From: Styela clava
Taxonomy: Eukaryota; Chordata; Ascidiacea; Stolidobranchia; Styelidae
Assembly (NCBI RefSeq): GCF_964204865.1
Contig: NC_135251.1
Span: forward strand, 24,056,001-24,120,000
Direction: 5' to 3'
DNA: 64,000 nucleotides
Shown here: positions 26,501 to 37,039 of the stretch, piece by piece
Layout of the letters: the number at the start of each line of letters is the position of its first letter
Position numbering within the stretch: the stretch's first letter is position 1
Notes under the pieces: model-generated
What the model was told of the DNA's origin: nothing
The model's input: the letters and a program-made list of their open reading frames with translations, nothing else
Databases searched by the model: none
Translations under genes and position numbers: made by a program

Positions 26501-29319
26501 TCATTATTACATTATTGTTTTTGTGTTGTAATCACTTATTATCGTTTAGCGGCAATGGACTGTCCAATTAAGTTTGGCTATAGTCAATGATTCAGTCTGA
26601 TTATGTTGCACGTTATTGTGTTCAGGTAAAGATGTGTGTTTACGGAGAAATGAATAATTTCATGATTTTGTCAGGTGTGGGAATGCAGACTTGTTGTTAA
26701 CACTAAAATTTCTTTTCTTTTCAATGCGATAAACGTATGATATTGCGATTTTCGTATTTATCCCGGGGAGAGGAAACCCGATCAGGCGACCTAATCATAT
26801 GGCGGCCCGTGCTCTATTGCCAGTATAACGGTCCGTGTCGGGTATGTGTATAATTAACCAGTTACTTATTGCAGATGCAGGTTGCTTATCGTATCAGCTA
26901 TTAATAGACGAATAAAGAACGTACCAGATTCGTATTCTCGCATTCTGTAACTTTGTATGGTATCAAATCGCAAACATTTTGTGGTTGAAATGAACCATCT
27001 TGGCATACGACTTTTGTAGAGTTTGACGACAACATATATTTGCTGTTACACCAAACGTAACACTGCTTGTAAAAGTTTTTTCTGTTTGTTCCCCTGTTAC
27101 AAAATGTGAAGTCCAAATCTATGGCCCCGTCAGCAGCCAAAGAGTCCTTGTCGCAATACGTGTCATAACATGTAATGTAAAAAAATACTTTCAGTTGTGT
27201 AATATCAAGGTACTAGGTAAGGACAGCAAGTCACCAACTTTGTAGATCACGCTATGCTACGATAGAAGGTTCGTATTCAAGATTCATATTTGCCAAATCA
27301 GATATATATATTTGTGTATACAAGTATAAAGCATATTCGACCAATTTATGATGAGAAAATCGAATGTCGTTTATTACTTATCCCGATTTAGCGTTCACAA
27401 ATCAGATGACGCAAAAAATGAAAAGTTTAAAATATTATTGAGGTCAAAGATTCAATACTATTTAATAACACTGGCACACATTTAGAAATTGTGTACATTT
27501 GCTACTCATCTGTACTGTTTTCTGTGATTTTGTGTTTGTGTCTAACAAGAAGCACTTGATATATATATTCAAATGCAACGCAATGCTACAAAATTTAGAT
27601 AGTTTCTGGAAACACGATTCGTTACAGTGACCATGTTTTTAGTAAAACAGTCTAAGCTTGATAAGAAAGTGTGGGAATGTACATCATTTAACAAAAAGTA
27701 ATGATGGATTTCTTGGATTCAAGAGAACTCCCAAGGCTCAGAAGTTATCACACTTTTACAGACTGTACTGATCACACACTACAACACATTCCCATTATTC
27801 TTATTCTATCGATGCATTTGTTTTTACTTTACTTACTGCGATAAGATGCATTAAATCCTTTAAAATTCATTCTGCTTCCGCTTGAAAATTGAACAATTAC
27901 AAAATTAGATTTTGATCTGTAAGTAACACTCATATTTGGGTTCAATGTCAAGGAACCGTCAAAGTATTTTGTGGGGCTTCCCCCGTCCTCGCCATTAACT
28001 TCTTCGTAAATCTGAAAAATTGCATGCGTTACTAATCTTATCAAAATACTTGCATCACAAATCAAGCACCGTATCGCAATATTATATCAGAATTTTCATA
28101 TTGTCGGTATTGATAATAGCAATCATGCGGCAATCGATACCACTATATTCAGAAAGTCGTGAAAACGAAAAGTACATGGAACAAGTAACAAAAAATTGAA
28201 TTTTAGTAATTATAAAACATTGAGGAAAAGCGGAAAAAGTCTTTTAAATTTGTTTTTAATCCTCTGGGCACGACATAAATTACAGTGTTTTCTTCACTTA
28301 TGCGACCGCATTCGAACATTTGCTATGACTTAATTTGTTGCAAATAGCAATATTTTTCCGTTTGTTCTTTAAGTTACCGGGTCACAACTCCTCTGTAACT
28401 CTCACGGTTCTTCACTAAACGAAGCATTTTTGCCCGCCCATTGTCACTATCTGTCGCGATCATTTGCATTTGTATTTAGATTAAAAGAAAATATCGACTC
28501 ACCAAAACATAATCATCAAGATTGTTTTTGTTTCCAAGTTCAAAATCATGGAATTTTATTTCTACAACATGGTCTGGTTTTGCATTTATTATCCATTCAC
28601 AAAATGTGTTTTGAACATATTTGTTGGGATATCGAGGACTAGTGATCCAACCTGAAGTTTCCTTTAGATTTATTTCTCCACACGTACTAGGGTCAAATAC
28701 ATCATCCGATACTCCTAAAAGAAATGTACGGATTGATAGACACGCGTTCATGTATAAAGCGGGAAGGTATGTGAATGCGTGTAAATATTTTATTGAATAA
28801 GCCCAAATTCACGGTATCTATTACCAACAAGGTGCCGTCTAGTTCTAGTACTATGCTTACTTGATTTTATTGTTCTTTTTATTTCATATATAGAAATTAT
28901 TGTTACAAAAATTTGCCAGATAAAATGTGAACACTGTAAAGTATATTAGCCACAAAGATTATAGGCCACGGCACCATGGAGTGAGAAATTGAATAAGTTT
29001 CTGTAAATCCCGAAGAAAATCAAAAGTGATAGGACAATTTATTCACAAAATGCATAGACAGTTACTAATACTGACTAATTATTTGTTTCAGATACGTAGA
29101 AAAATGCCGTGAGCGACGTGAAACCACGTTGGAATACTTTTGGTTGCAATTAAACAGCATCGATTCTGCACATTTTACACAGGAATCACTTCTAAGCTTA
29201 GCAGAAAGCGTCATAGTTAGGCATCTATTTAAACATAGCTTGAAATAAATCAAGAAAACATAGATCTACTTACCCTCAGAAATCAAAGAGATCACAAGTA
29301 TCGAAAAAATTACAATCAT
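23537..29319 (-). CDS. Gene D: secreted CUB/sushi-like 16-cysteine protein, 338 aa
   Basis: Exons in transcript order: 29319-29274, 28714-28503, 28011-27837, 27169-26925, 26229-26119, 24906-24747, 23604-23537, giving 339 codons with TGA. The signal peptide is short (MIVIFSILVISLISE). The CUB domain spans exons 2-3: TCGEI...TSGWITSPRYP, FCEWIINAKP, DDYVL, RSKSNFVIVQF, GFNASY. Exon 3 also has NPNMSVTY, as in gene C. Exon 4 (YDTYCDKDSL...CENTNL) again starts after an apparent AT acceptor. Exon 5 encodes ELADYWRRKEP, nearly the gene C sequence. Exon 7 (KKMEACYKCRAIQC) lies 1.14 kb downstream of exon 6, on the far side of an intronic minisatellite. Intron 5 holds an hAT-like element and intron 4 a MITE. 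It is the sister gene of C. Confidence 0.85.
23622..24560. repeat. 69-bp minisatellite, about 14 copies, in gene D intron 6
   Basis: The tandem unit begins acttcaagatccggtcgagt and ends tatgtcttgccag. Copies start near 23622, 23686, then every 69 bp (one 68) to 24513. The first copy is shorter (64 bp) and the last is partial. Since 69 is divisible by three and the unit lacks stops in some frames, long open frames appear on both strands (23625-24206 minus, 23636-24265 plus). They have no start or splice context, and splicing of gene D removes the whole array. Confidence 0.93.
25228..26098. mobile_element. hAT-like element in gene D intron 5
   Basis: 871 bp bounded by CAGGGTGGTCCAAAG and GTTTGGTCCACCCTG, with GGGCCGC-rich subterminal sequence. 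The flanks tcattaca (25220-25227) and tcataaca (26099-26106) match at 7 of 8 positions as a target duplication. No transposase frame remains. Confidence 0.8.
26328..26437. mobile_element. MITE, 110 bp, perfect 8-bp TSD, in gene D intron 4
   Basis: Inverted termini GCTCCCGAAGTATGTGCACC / GGTGCACATACTTC around AAGATGGCGCACAACCTGAA and its complement. The 8-bp repeat gaatttag flanks it at 26320-26327 and 26438-26445. It is the short subtype of the family also present at 46839, 47707, 49053 and 56965. Confidence 0.9.
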
Positions 29320-30048
29320 TGTTTTTTCTACGATTGCTTGAAAACAATGGTCATCAATTAAATGATTTTTCTAGCAAATATGTGAAATTTAATTATTTAT
29401 GTAGATGTATTTTTAACCAAATTTCTCACGTTTGTCTTACAAAAAAACAAAACAAAAAAAAAACAGGAAAAGTCAAGAAATGAATGATGGAATGAGGATA
29501 TTAAATCAAAATTTTTTTTTATATAATTTTAATGATTTGCAACTAAATCCAGTGGACGCTTCTCGTTTCCGTATTGCTTGCTATTAGCTACCTAATTATT
29601 GTTCTATAGTCGTTTCTGCATATCATATAATATCTATCGTTTCTGACTAAGTATACTGTACAATGTAGCTTCAATGAGTCATAGTGAAGATAACTTCTGC
29701 TAATTTTAGATAAACTATGTAAACAGTCAGATCGTTTTTACGCCAACTTTTAAGATGTTATTACAAAACAATTGCTAGCGGCAATAGAAAATTACAGTTA
29801 TGTAAAATGGAAAAATATGTGAAGCACTTCTTCAATTTTTACTTAGCTTCGAATGACGTTCAGCTTATTTAAACAAAAGGTTGCTGTTACAGCCGCTTTA
29901 TTTCCTTAATTTTTACAAACAAGCGGTATTCAATCACAAATGCACATCAAAAATTTCTATTTTGCCAATTAAAATAACGTAATTTAACGTAAAAATAGCC
30001 GCCAATTTGCACGTAGTTTTTCTTTATTTGTAATTGCTTCATTGGTCG
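29320..30048. other. Intergenic upstream of gene D
   Basis: AT-rich; presumed promoter region of gene D. No gene or bounded repeat recognised. Confidence 0.45.
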
Positions 30049-32966
30049 ATGATCAAGTCGGATTATTGGTACTAGACAAACTTATTGCTGGGCTTAACAA
30101 ATCTATTGGTTTTATACAAGTTTCTTGCTTTCAGTTGGTTTACCAGCTAGTCTAGTACAGCGAGTTACAAGTAATATTCGGTGAACGATCACTTAGTCGA
30201 ATTGATCTGAACTGCATGCCGAAACCGAAAAAGGTTTATATGGAATTCTAATGCCGGTATTCATCCTCAATTACTACCATAGATACAGATTTACACAAGA
30301 GACACCATCATGGAGGAGGAAACTGTTTCAGAAGAAAGAAAGTACGACCTATACAATTGTTAGGAAATAATATACCTACTGACTTGGAACTTTTTCTGAA
30401 ACATATCAATAATGTAAATAAAACATTGTAAAAATTGTATTCAAAAAAGGGGAATGATGAAAGGGAGATGATGAGAACACTCAACAACATAATCGCGTTC
30501 ATATGGCGTATGAATCGACTTGATGTTTGGAAATAATTAAAAATGACATCAATGTACTTGGTTGTACTTCTTCAGCAAAACACGAAAATTATTTATTTTA
30601 TTGTCCCATTTGCCATTCACTTATTCATTTTATGGCTTTTTGAGTTATGTTTTCTAATAATGCATTAAATACGGATCATCAGAGGTAGTATAATCAAAAT
30701 GTTCTATGAATAATATTCTACAAATCTTTGCCTTAAAATGAGCCTTTTCCATTAGTATAATACACAATCTAATAATATGTAACGATCTTTGATATTTCAG
30801 GTGAGGATACATTCAATACACCTGACACTGATTATTTTTCTTTTCTTTTTGAGAAACTAAAACATTGCCAAAACAAGGGCATTGACTTCCCTTTCTACCG
30901 TTTCATGAACAGCTCCGCACTTGTGAGTTTGCGGGGTATACGGTTTTTGACAGGACCGCGGATGAGCCATTCCGATTCCACATACATAACCCTAAAAAGC
31001 GGTACTACTGCACGGCGTTGTATATAATTACAGAATTACATCCATTTATTATCAGGATATGTTTTACCCACCTTGCGCTTATAAAGTTGGCAGACTATTC
31101 CAATCTATATTCCTTGGCTAGCAAAGTATAAAACCTTTTTAATAAACAGCTCGTATTAAAATTGAATATATATATATAGCCAAAGGAGTATGCCCCGCTA
31201 TATTTGATGTTACTTTATTTTTACCAGAAATATGTCTTTGACTTGAATAACACTGTGCAAAATATATATCAACAAATGAATAAAAACATTTAGGTTTTAT
31301 GAATATTTCATTCCAACTAAAAATCTCTAATTACCAAGAAGACCAGATTCTTATTTTTTGTGTATATTTAAACAAATCGATGTGCTGGTAGCTCATACGA
31401 TGTTCGATATGTGGACCAACACGTGCAATCATCTGAGAACTGCCATTTATTATCAGTCAAGTTATGAAGACTTTCCATGCACATACTATTTCTGTCAGAT
31501 TATCCAGCATCTGACGGAGTGTTGCTGGCTGTAGATGCGACGCCATCAATCCACATTCACGCACCTTCTTCTTTAGCAAAAGGTAGTCCGACCCACATGT
31601 TTTCACCATTTATTGTAGAAAATTCTGGAATTAATAATTATAAATCATCGGATATCTAATTCCGACAGTTGCCAGATTAGCATCCATGGATTCACATAAT
31701 TTTTTGCGTCATTTCATGTCAACTATTTTTGACTAACGATGCAGCGGTATTGTTTCCGTGCCACTTCTCATCCTGCGTATAAGCGAGAAATAGTAGTATT
31801 TCATGCGTATGATTACAGGAACAATGTATGGTATAATGTATTATAACATATATATACATCATGAATTGTGCACTTTACTCAACTTTTATTTTCTAGCCAA
31901 ATGCTTTAATTAAACAAAATTTAAATAAAATAAAACCAACACGTTACGCGTCACAATGATTCATAAATGCTAACTCGTAGCATAATTTCAAATCAATCTC
32001 TGGCGATATTTCAAAGTAAAAAATGAACTACTGGAATGTGGTATGTAAGAAATATTCACACATATCCCACACAAGCTTTGTAGTATACCAATTGACCAAC
32101 TATAGAGTATAGATCACTTACTCTCTGTGGCAGTACATTTGTTCAGAAACATTCGTTATAAAATAAATGCTAACCACTAAACTTAATATTTAATAGGAAA
32201 TTATTTTAAAAATAGAATAGATCACACACGCTACCAATAATAGCAGTATGAGGCTATTCTGCTGCTTATTAAAATTCAGCTATTCGAACAGATCTTAGAA
32301 ATAAAAGTTCCGTGATTATCAGTCGGTTTCGGCCCAGGTCAAGTTCTCTGCCCACGAATATGATCAACATTATGACAACATACCATCACTCACCCATTTT
32401 CATTTTTCAGACGGACAAGCTTTTCTTTTGTCGGTAAGGTCTGAGATATCCGAGAAAAAGCCATTTGTCGCGGTTAACAAAACGATTAACATAATATTCT
32501 AATATATATACTATATCTAATACTGAGAATCATTCTCAATTAGGTTTTAAAATAGTGGACGCTTATCACGTGTTTTTTTAATCACATGATGTGATCAAAC
32601 TTGAAAATCGCATTTTGTAGTGTAGTGTTTCTGTAGTGCCGTTGCTTTAACCGAAATTAAAATCGACCGCTTCATTAGTTGGAAGAGCGAATTTTCCTTA
32701 ACAACAAAGTCAACAAGCAGAAAAACCCAACAACAATTTAATTTAGCGAATTTCCAACTTTGCTTTGTAACAGAGATGATTCTCAAATTCAGATCAAAGA
32801 AATTTTAAGGGTCGTGTAGAGATTTTTCGAGATCGCCTAACTTTCGCCGAACAGAGATGATCCTCAAATTTAGATCAATGAACTTTTAATATTGAAAAAA
32901 GTCATTGATTGGACCATTGTTCTTTCATATGCAACAAAGAGATAAATTAGCTCAATTAATCTATAT

Positions 32967-33418
32967 CAGTGGTTCCCAAACTGTGGGTCCCGACCCCGAG
33001 TAAGGTCACCAAACTTGAGCTGAACGTGCAATACTTCGCGCACAAGTCACTAGGATTTGACTGCTGGGAAATGAAATTTGTTCTGGTTGGGTAGTAATTA
33101 AACGCAATTGGGTGATACTGTTACGAGCGCTTTGCCGAGCTTTTTTTATAGCTTTGCCGAGTATGTTACATTCCGCCGTACTAATTTGGCGGCCTTTCTC
33201 CATGCAGCTCAACCGCAATGCTAGTTTTGGGTTGACTTCAATTTACATGTTAAGATGAGATTTGAAAGAGTTTTCAAAAACTCACAGACGATAAGCAGGC
33301 GCATTCATGCATTAGAATTTACTGTTTTTAAACTGCTTTACTTTTCTTGTTGTAGGGTCGCATAAATCTGCATTTTTGTACGAAAATTATGGTCGCGAAA
33401 CAAATTTGGGAACCACTG
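32967..33418. mobile_element. hAT-like element in duplication unit 1
   Basis: Bounded by CAGTGGTTCCCAAAC and AATTTGGGAACCACTG, with GGGTCCCGACC and GGTCGCGAAAC subterminal sequence related to the element at 1689-2065. The flanking 8-mers atctatat and atcaagtt match only partly, so the target duplication is weak or decayed. No transposase. Confidence 0.65.
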
Positions 33419-34181
33419 ATCAAGTTCATATACCGATTTACTTATGACCATAACTGGAACTTTGATAATACAATGCATGCTCGACATAGAAAATGCCTTG
33501 GAAGTAGTGTGCATAATCCGATAATTGATTTTCCGATTCGTGCAATGTGTGAGGTCGTGATCATATTTAAAGATAATAACACTATATATGTGCTCTCACT
33601 AAAATATCAATTCTACCGCGTTATTAAGCGTATTTGAGGCGTTTATTATCAATCAAATAGACTCAAATGACGCGAGTATAGCTTTCAATCATATTGTTTC
33701 AGAATACATAATTGTTTCGTCATATATTTTGGTTTCCACACAGGACATGGATGCGTCATTTCAAAAATATATGATTCGCTCAAGTCATTGGTTTATGTCA
33801 TGACAACACTCCGAAACTGGTTACTTGAATTACTTCCTTCTTTCTAGGCTGCTTTGTCCTATTGTTATCATTCGAAATTGTTCAAATGTAGACAGTGATT
33901 GAATGGACTAATTAACAACTTCGTTTCGTAATTTCTCAAGTGGCGAGCAATTTCTGCAAACTGAAGACGTATCGTGATTATAGAAAGCTTGTAATTTCAT
34001 GACTTCCTAATGTAATTTGGGCAGTCAAACAACGTAGTTGGACATAAAATATTCATAGAGATTGTGACATACGGATGCTTTATTCAAAACACAAAATTAG
34101 TGGACTCATAGGTCGATAGAAGATCGAGGCAATATATCACAGGAGGATACAGTTTTCGGACTTACGTACCTTTCGTGGAAT

Positions 34182-35201
34182 ATGATTAACGTTACGGAAA
34201 TACCAAATTCTTCAGAAACCTCTGATAGTAATAGCGAATTTGGAACCTTGTTTGCTGCTTGGGAATTATACCAAATATTTTGTGCACCGTTGGCGGCCAT
34301 TGCCCTTTATATAGCTATAACCCAAACTGCTTTTTGCTTTATAAAACTGAAAAAGAAAGACAAAGGGAGCGTTACTGACACACGATCTTCTTCGCAAGCA
34401 TACGAACAGTATGCAAGCACTCTCAACGTTATGATGGCCTTGGCTGCAATTCTTGGTCTTCTGCGATCCGGATTCGATTTTCTTTGGGTGCTGGAACGCT
34501 TCAAGGATTTTTCGTGTCAGTTTTCGTCCAAATTCAAAATAGCTGCCTATACTTTATCTTTGTTGTTAGTCTATCTAATTTTATGGCTTCGGCAAAGAAT
34601 ATTTTACCAACATCCTCAGTTGAAGCATCTCAGTTCCCGGACAATTAAAATACTTAGTTGGACAATGAGCATCATGCTTGTAATAGGAGTTTTATTTACC
34701 GGAGTACTATATCTCGTAACTTCTATTTATATTGGAACTCCTATCGGATGCCAAGTGGTGAAAAACACTTGGACGTCAATACGATATTACGTGTTAATAA
34801 TCGTAACGGTATTCTTTCAAGTGTGCTTGCTGGGCCTATATTCATACCCTCTTATACAGCACAAGCGAACATCCCAAAGCATTTCACAAAAAGAAAATTT
34901 GGTCATACCTCTTATAAGAAGAGCGGGAATTGCGGCTGGATGCTGTGTGGCAACAGACGTAGCAATAGCACTGATTTTTTTGGGACCTATTTGGAATGGA
35001 CAAGTCGTTACTTTGGCAACTTTGCTTTACGACGTTAATAACATCATCAACCTGATAGCAGCAATATTTGCATTCCCAAACTGGAGGAATAGACTTATGC
35101 CATGGAGAATCGGCAAAGACGAGAAAACTCGTTTGGCTGGAAATGAATCGTCAACTCAAAACCATGGCACCAGCGAAACAAACATTTCGTCAGCAGTATG
35201 A
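34182..35201 (+). CDS. Seven-transmembrane protein, intact copy (339 aa, single exon)
   Basis: An uninterrupted 339-codon frame in one exon. The N-terminus (1-27) is polar, with two N-glycosylation sequons (NVT, NSS). Seven hydrophobic segments follow at about 29-55, 76-98, 116-137, 152-177, 194-217, 235-260 and 266-292, then a hydrophilic Ser/Thr-rich tail to 339. I see no clear DRY or NPxxY motif, so it is GPCR-like in topology only and I cannot name a family. Cys residues lie in TM1, in the TM2-TM3 loop (SCQF) and in the TM4-TM5 loop (GCQV); the last two could form the loop disulfide common in GPCRs. AATAAA at 35286-35291 lies 85 nt past the stop. The gene converges with CUB pseudogene E and has a damaged paralogue at 44309-45362. 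Confidence 0.8.
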   Translation: MINVTEIPNSSETSDSNSEFGTLFAAWELYQIFCAPLAAIALYIAITQTAFCFIKLKKKDKGSVTDTRSSSQAYEQYASTLNVMMALAAILGLLRSGFDFLWVLERFKDFSCQFSSKFKIAAYTLSLLLVYLILWLRQRIFYQHPQLKHLSSRTIKILSWTMSIMLVIGVLFTGVLYLVTSIYIGTPIGCQVVKNTWTSIRYYVLIIVTVFFQVCLLGLYSYPLIQHKRTSQSISQKENLVIPLIRRAGIAAGCCVATDVAIALIFLGPIWNGQVVTLATLLYDVNNIINLIAAIFAFPNWRNRLMPWRIGKDEKTRLAGNESSTQNHGTSETNISSAV

Positions 35202-35409
35202 GAAACTTGCTTTGTAGCTTTACATAATTTGCTACCACTGGGTTCAACCATTTTGGTCAAAAAGTTTGTTCTTATTCATGTTGATAATAAATTTATTTTG
35301 TTCGTTGTCGTTACTACAATGAATTTATAATTACAAACTATAATACAACAAGCACACATTGTTATGAAACAAATATATCCATTTAATCAAGTTGAGGCGT
35401 TGTTTAGTT

Positions 35410-36851
35410 TTAATATATACGTTGTTGAATTGTTTGTATAAAAACCATATTTTGCCAATTTATTTTCCCGACATTTGTAACAAGTTTCCATTTTCCTTGC
35501 AGCTGAAAAATATTTTAAATATAATAACTATATATCATATGGAGTGCTCGACCAAATAAGTTCAAAATATGAGGGGATTCGCACGGGTGTGGTATCATAG
35601 TCCAATGGTCTCTGGCCGCTGGTCCGCAACCCATGACTGTTTGTTATTGAATCATTTTTGGTGTTTTGTAATTTTTTGTTCTGGTGCGCGCAAAAACATT
35701 GGAGTATGTTACTCAAACAAAGCTATTATTTTCTGTTTCATTAATTTCAATATTTAGTTACCGGTCCGTGAGGTCATTTTATTTGATTTACCCGATCACG
35801 AAGGTAAAAAGGTCGGGAACCACTGGTGTAGTCTAATATTCGACACTTGAAAGAGATTCTGACTTAAATGTAAGATGCGGAGGTGGCTAAATTAGTAACG
35901 CACGGATATTGCTATGCGGATCAAAAACTCATTAAATACTACTCATTGGTACTTGTTTCGTTCTTAGATATTGTAATAACAAGAAAAAAACAGATAAGTT
36001 GTGCTGGAGAAGTGCAATTCATAATGACAGCAATGTAATATTAGTAAAATGAATAACATCCAGGGCGATGATATCGGTGAAATATAATCTCATATTATGT
36101 CATCACAAACGTTTAATTAAATGAGGCCGCCAAAGGAAACCTAGCGTGCATTCACAGGATCTAAGTAATTTATTGGCCTTGTACTGGCGTTTTACGCACC
36201 AGTTACGATTTTACGTGTTTTTTTTTACATTATTTTCCCTTGGAGAGCATCTAAAAAAGCATCTAAAATAAAATCTAAAATTTACTCTATCATTAACAAA
36301 TCTGCTGCATCCCTTAATCCACAATTTAATATATATTAATATATATGAGTTACTTGTTTCTTTGGTTTCACTTACCTGATTCCAAGTTATCGTCGGTCAC
36401 ATGTACAAGCATTGAAAAGTAAATTTACCGTCATCATCCATTTCACAATAGCTGTAAACTAATAATTCTTCATCAATACAGGAAGCCTTTATTTCTGTTG
36501 TTAATGCTTCTCTCCGCGGTGTCTGTGAAATAAATAAAATATATATTACACTATTATTATTTACATTAAATTCTGGAAGGACCTTCGAATGTTTGTTCCA
36601 CTATATCACAAATATTTTTAAATTTTATTGATTCAGCCTTTAATACAGTATTCTTGTTATTAATTCTTTTTGTAGTACATATATTGAATTTAAATCTAAC
36701 TACGTCATTGTTTTCAGAATGAAATGTGTTTGCTAGAAACTAGTGGATCGGGGAATTTATCTAAAAGCATCACATCTCCTCTCCTATCTGTCCGAGATGA
36801 TTTTTTTGTAAAATAGTTGGCCAGTTCGTAGGATGTATAAATACAATATTT
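35410..36851 (-). pseudogene. Gene E: 3' fragment of a CUB-family gene (exons 5-7 only)
   Basis: Remnants match gene F exons 5, 6 and 7: about 36851-36735, 36522-36376 and 35502-35410. Exons 1-4 are absent because the duplication boundary falls in intron 4. Exon 5 keeps YELANYF and FPDPLVS, but its 3' end and splice donor are deleted. Exon 6 has a 7-nt deletion relative to F (147 versus 154 nt), causing a frameshift and a TGA a few codons later. Exon 7 has a 1-nt insertion after the CYKCR motif. There is no signal peptide or promoter. It was probably non-functional from the moment of duplication. Confidence 0.88.
35603..35825. mobile_element. hAT-like MITE, unit 1 copy without nested insert
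   Basis: Degenerate termini CAATGGTCTCTGGCC and GGTCGGGAACCACTG enclose 223 bp. The right flank gtgtagtc partly matches the left flank tcatagtc. It corresponds to the outer element at 45705-47548 but lacks the 1.19-kb element nested there. Confidence 0.7.
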
Positions 36852-37039
36852 CTGCAGGACAAAACATATTAGTAATATTTTCTCACAATTTAATAGTAAA
36901 AGTAGAATACTTTAGGAGAAGTAATTTAACCAGACACATATTATTAAGTACGAATTTATACATAAAAATGTTTTCTAATTAAACACTTGAGCCGTATTAG
37001 TCGTTTTATTTAGAAATATAAAATATTTTTTGATTGTGG

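Larger units (their letters stand above)
30049..37002. repeat. Tandem segmental duplication, unit 1
   Basis: This segment matches 39339-49201 in the same orientation. Paired landmarks include CATCATGG at about 30308 and 40042; CATCTGACGGAGTGTTG at about 31510 and 43152; CACAGGACATGGATGCGTCA at about 33738 and 43689; the 7TM genes; CUB-family exon 7; exons 6 and 5; and CACTTGAG.CGTATTAGTCG at the right end. Unit 1 lacks most of the insertions found in unit 2. It contains the intact 7TM gene and CUB pseudogene E. Confidence 0.85.
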
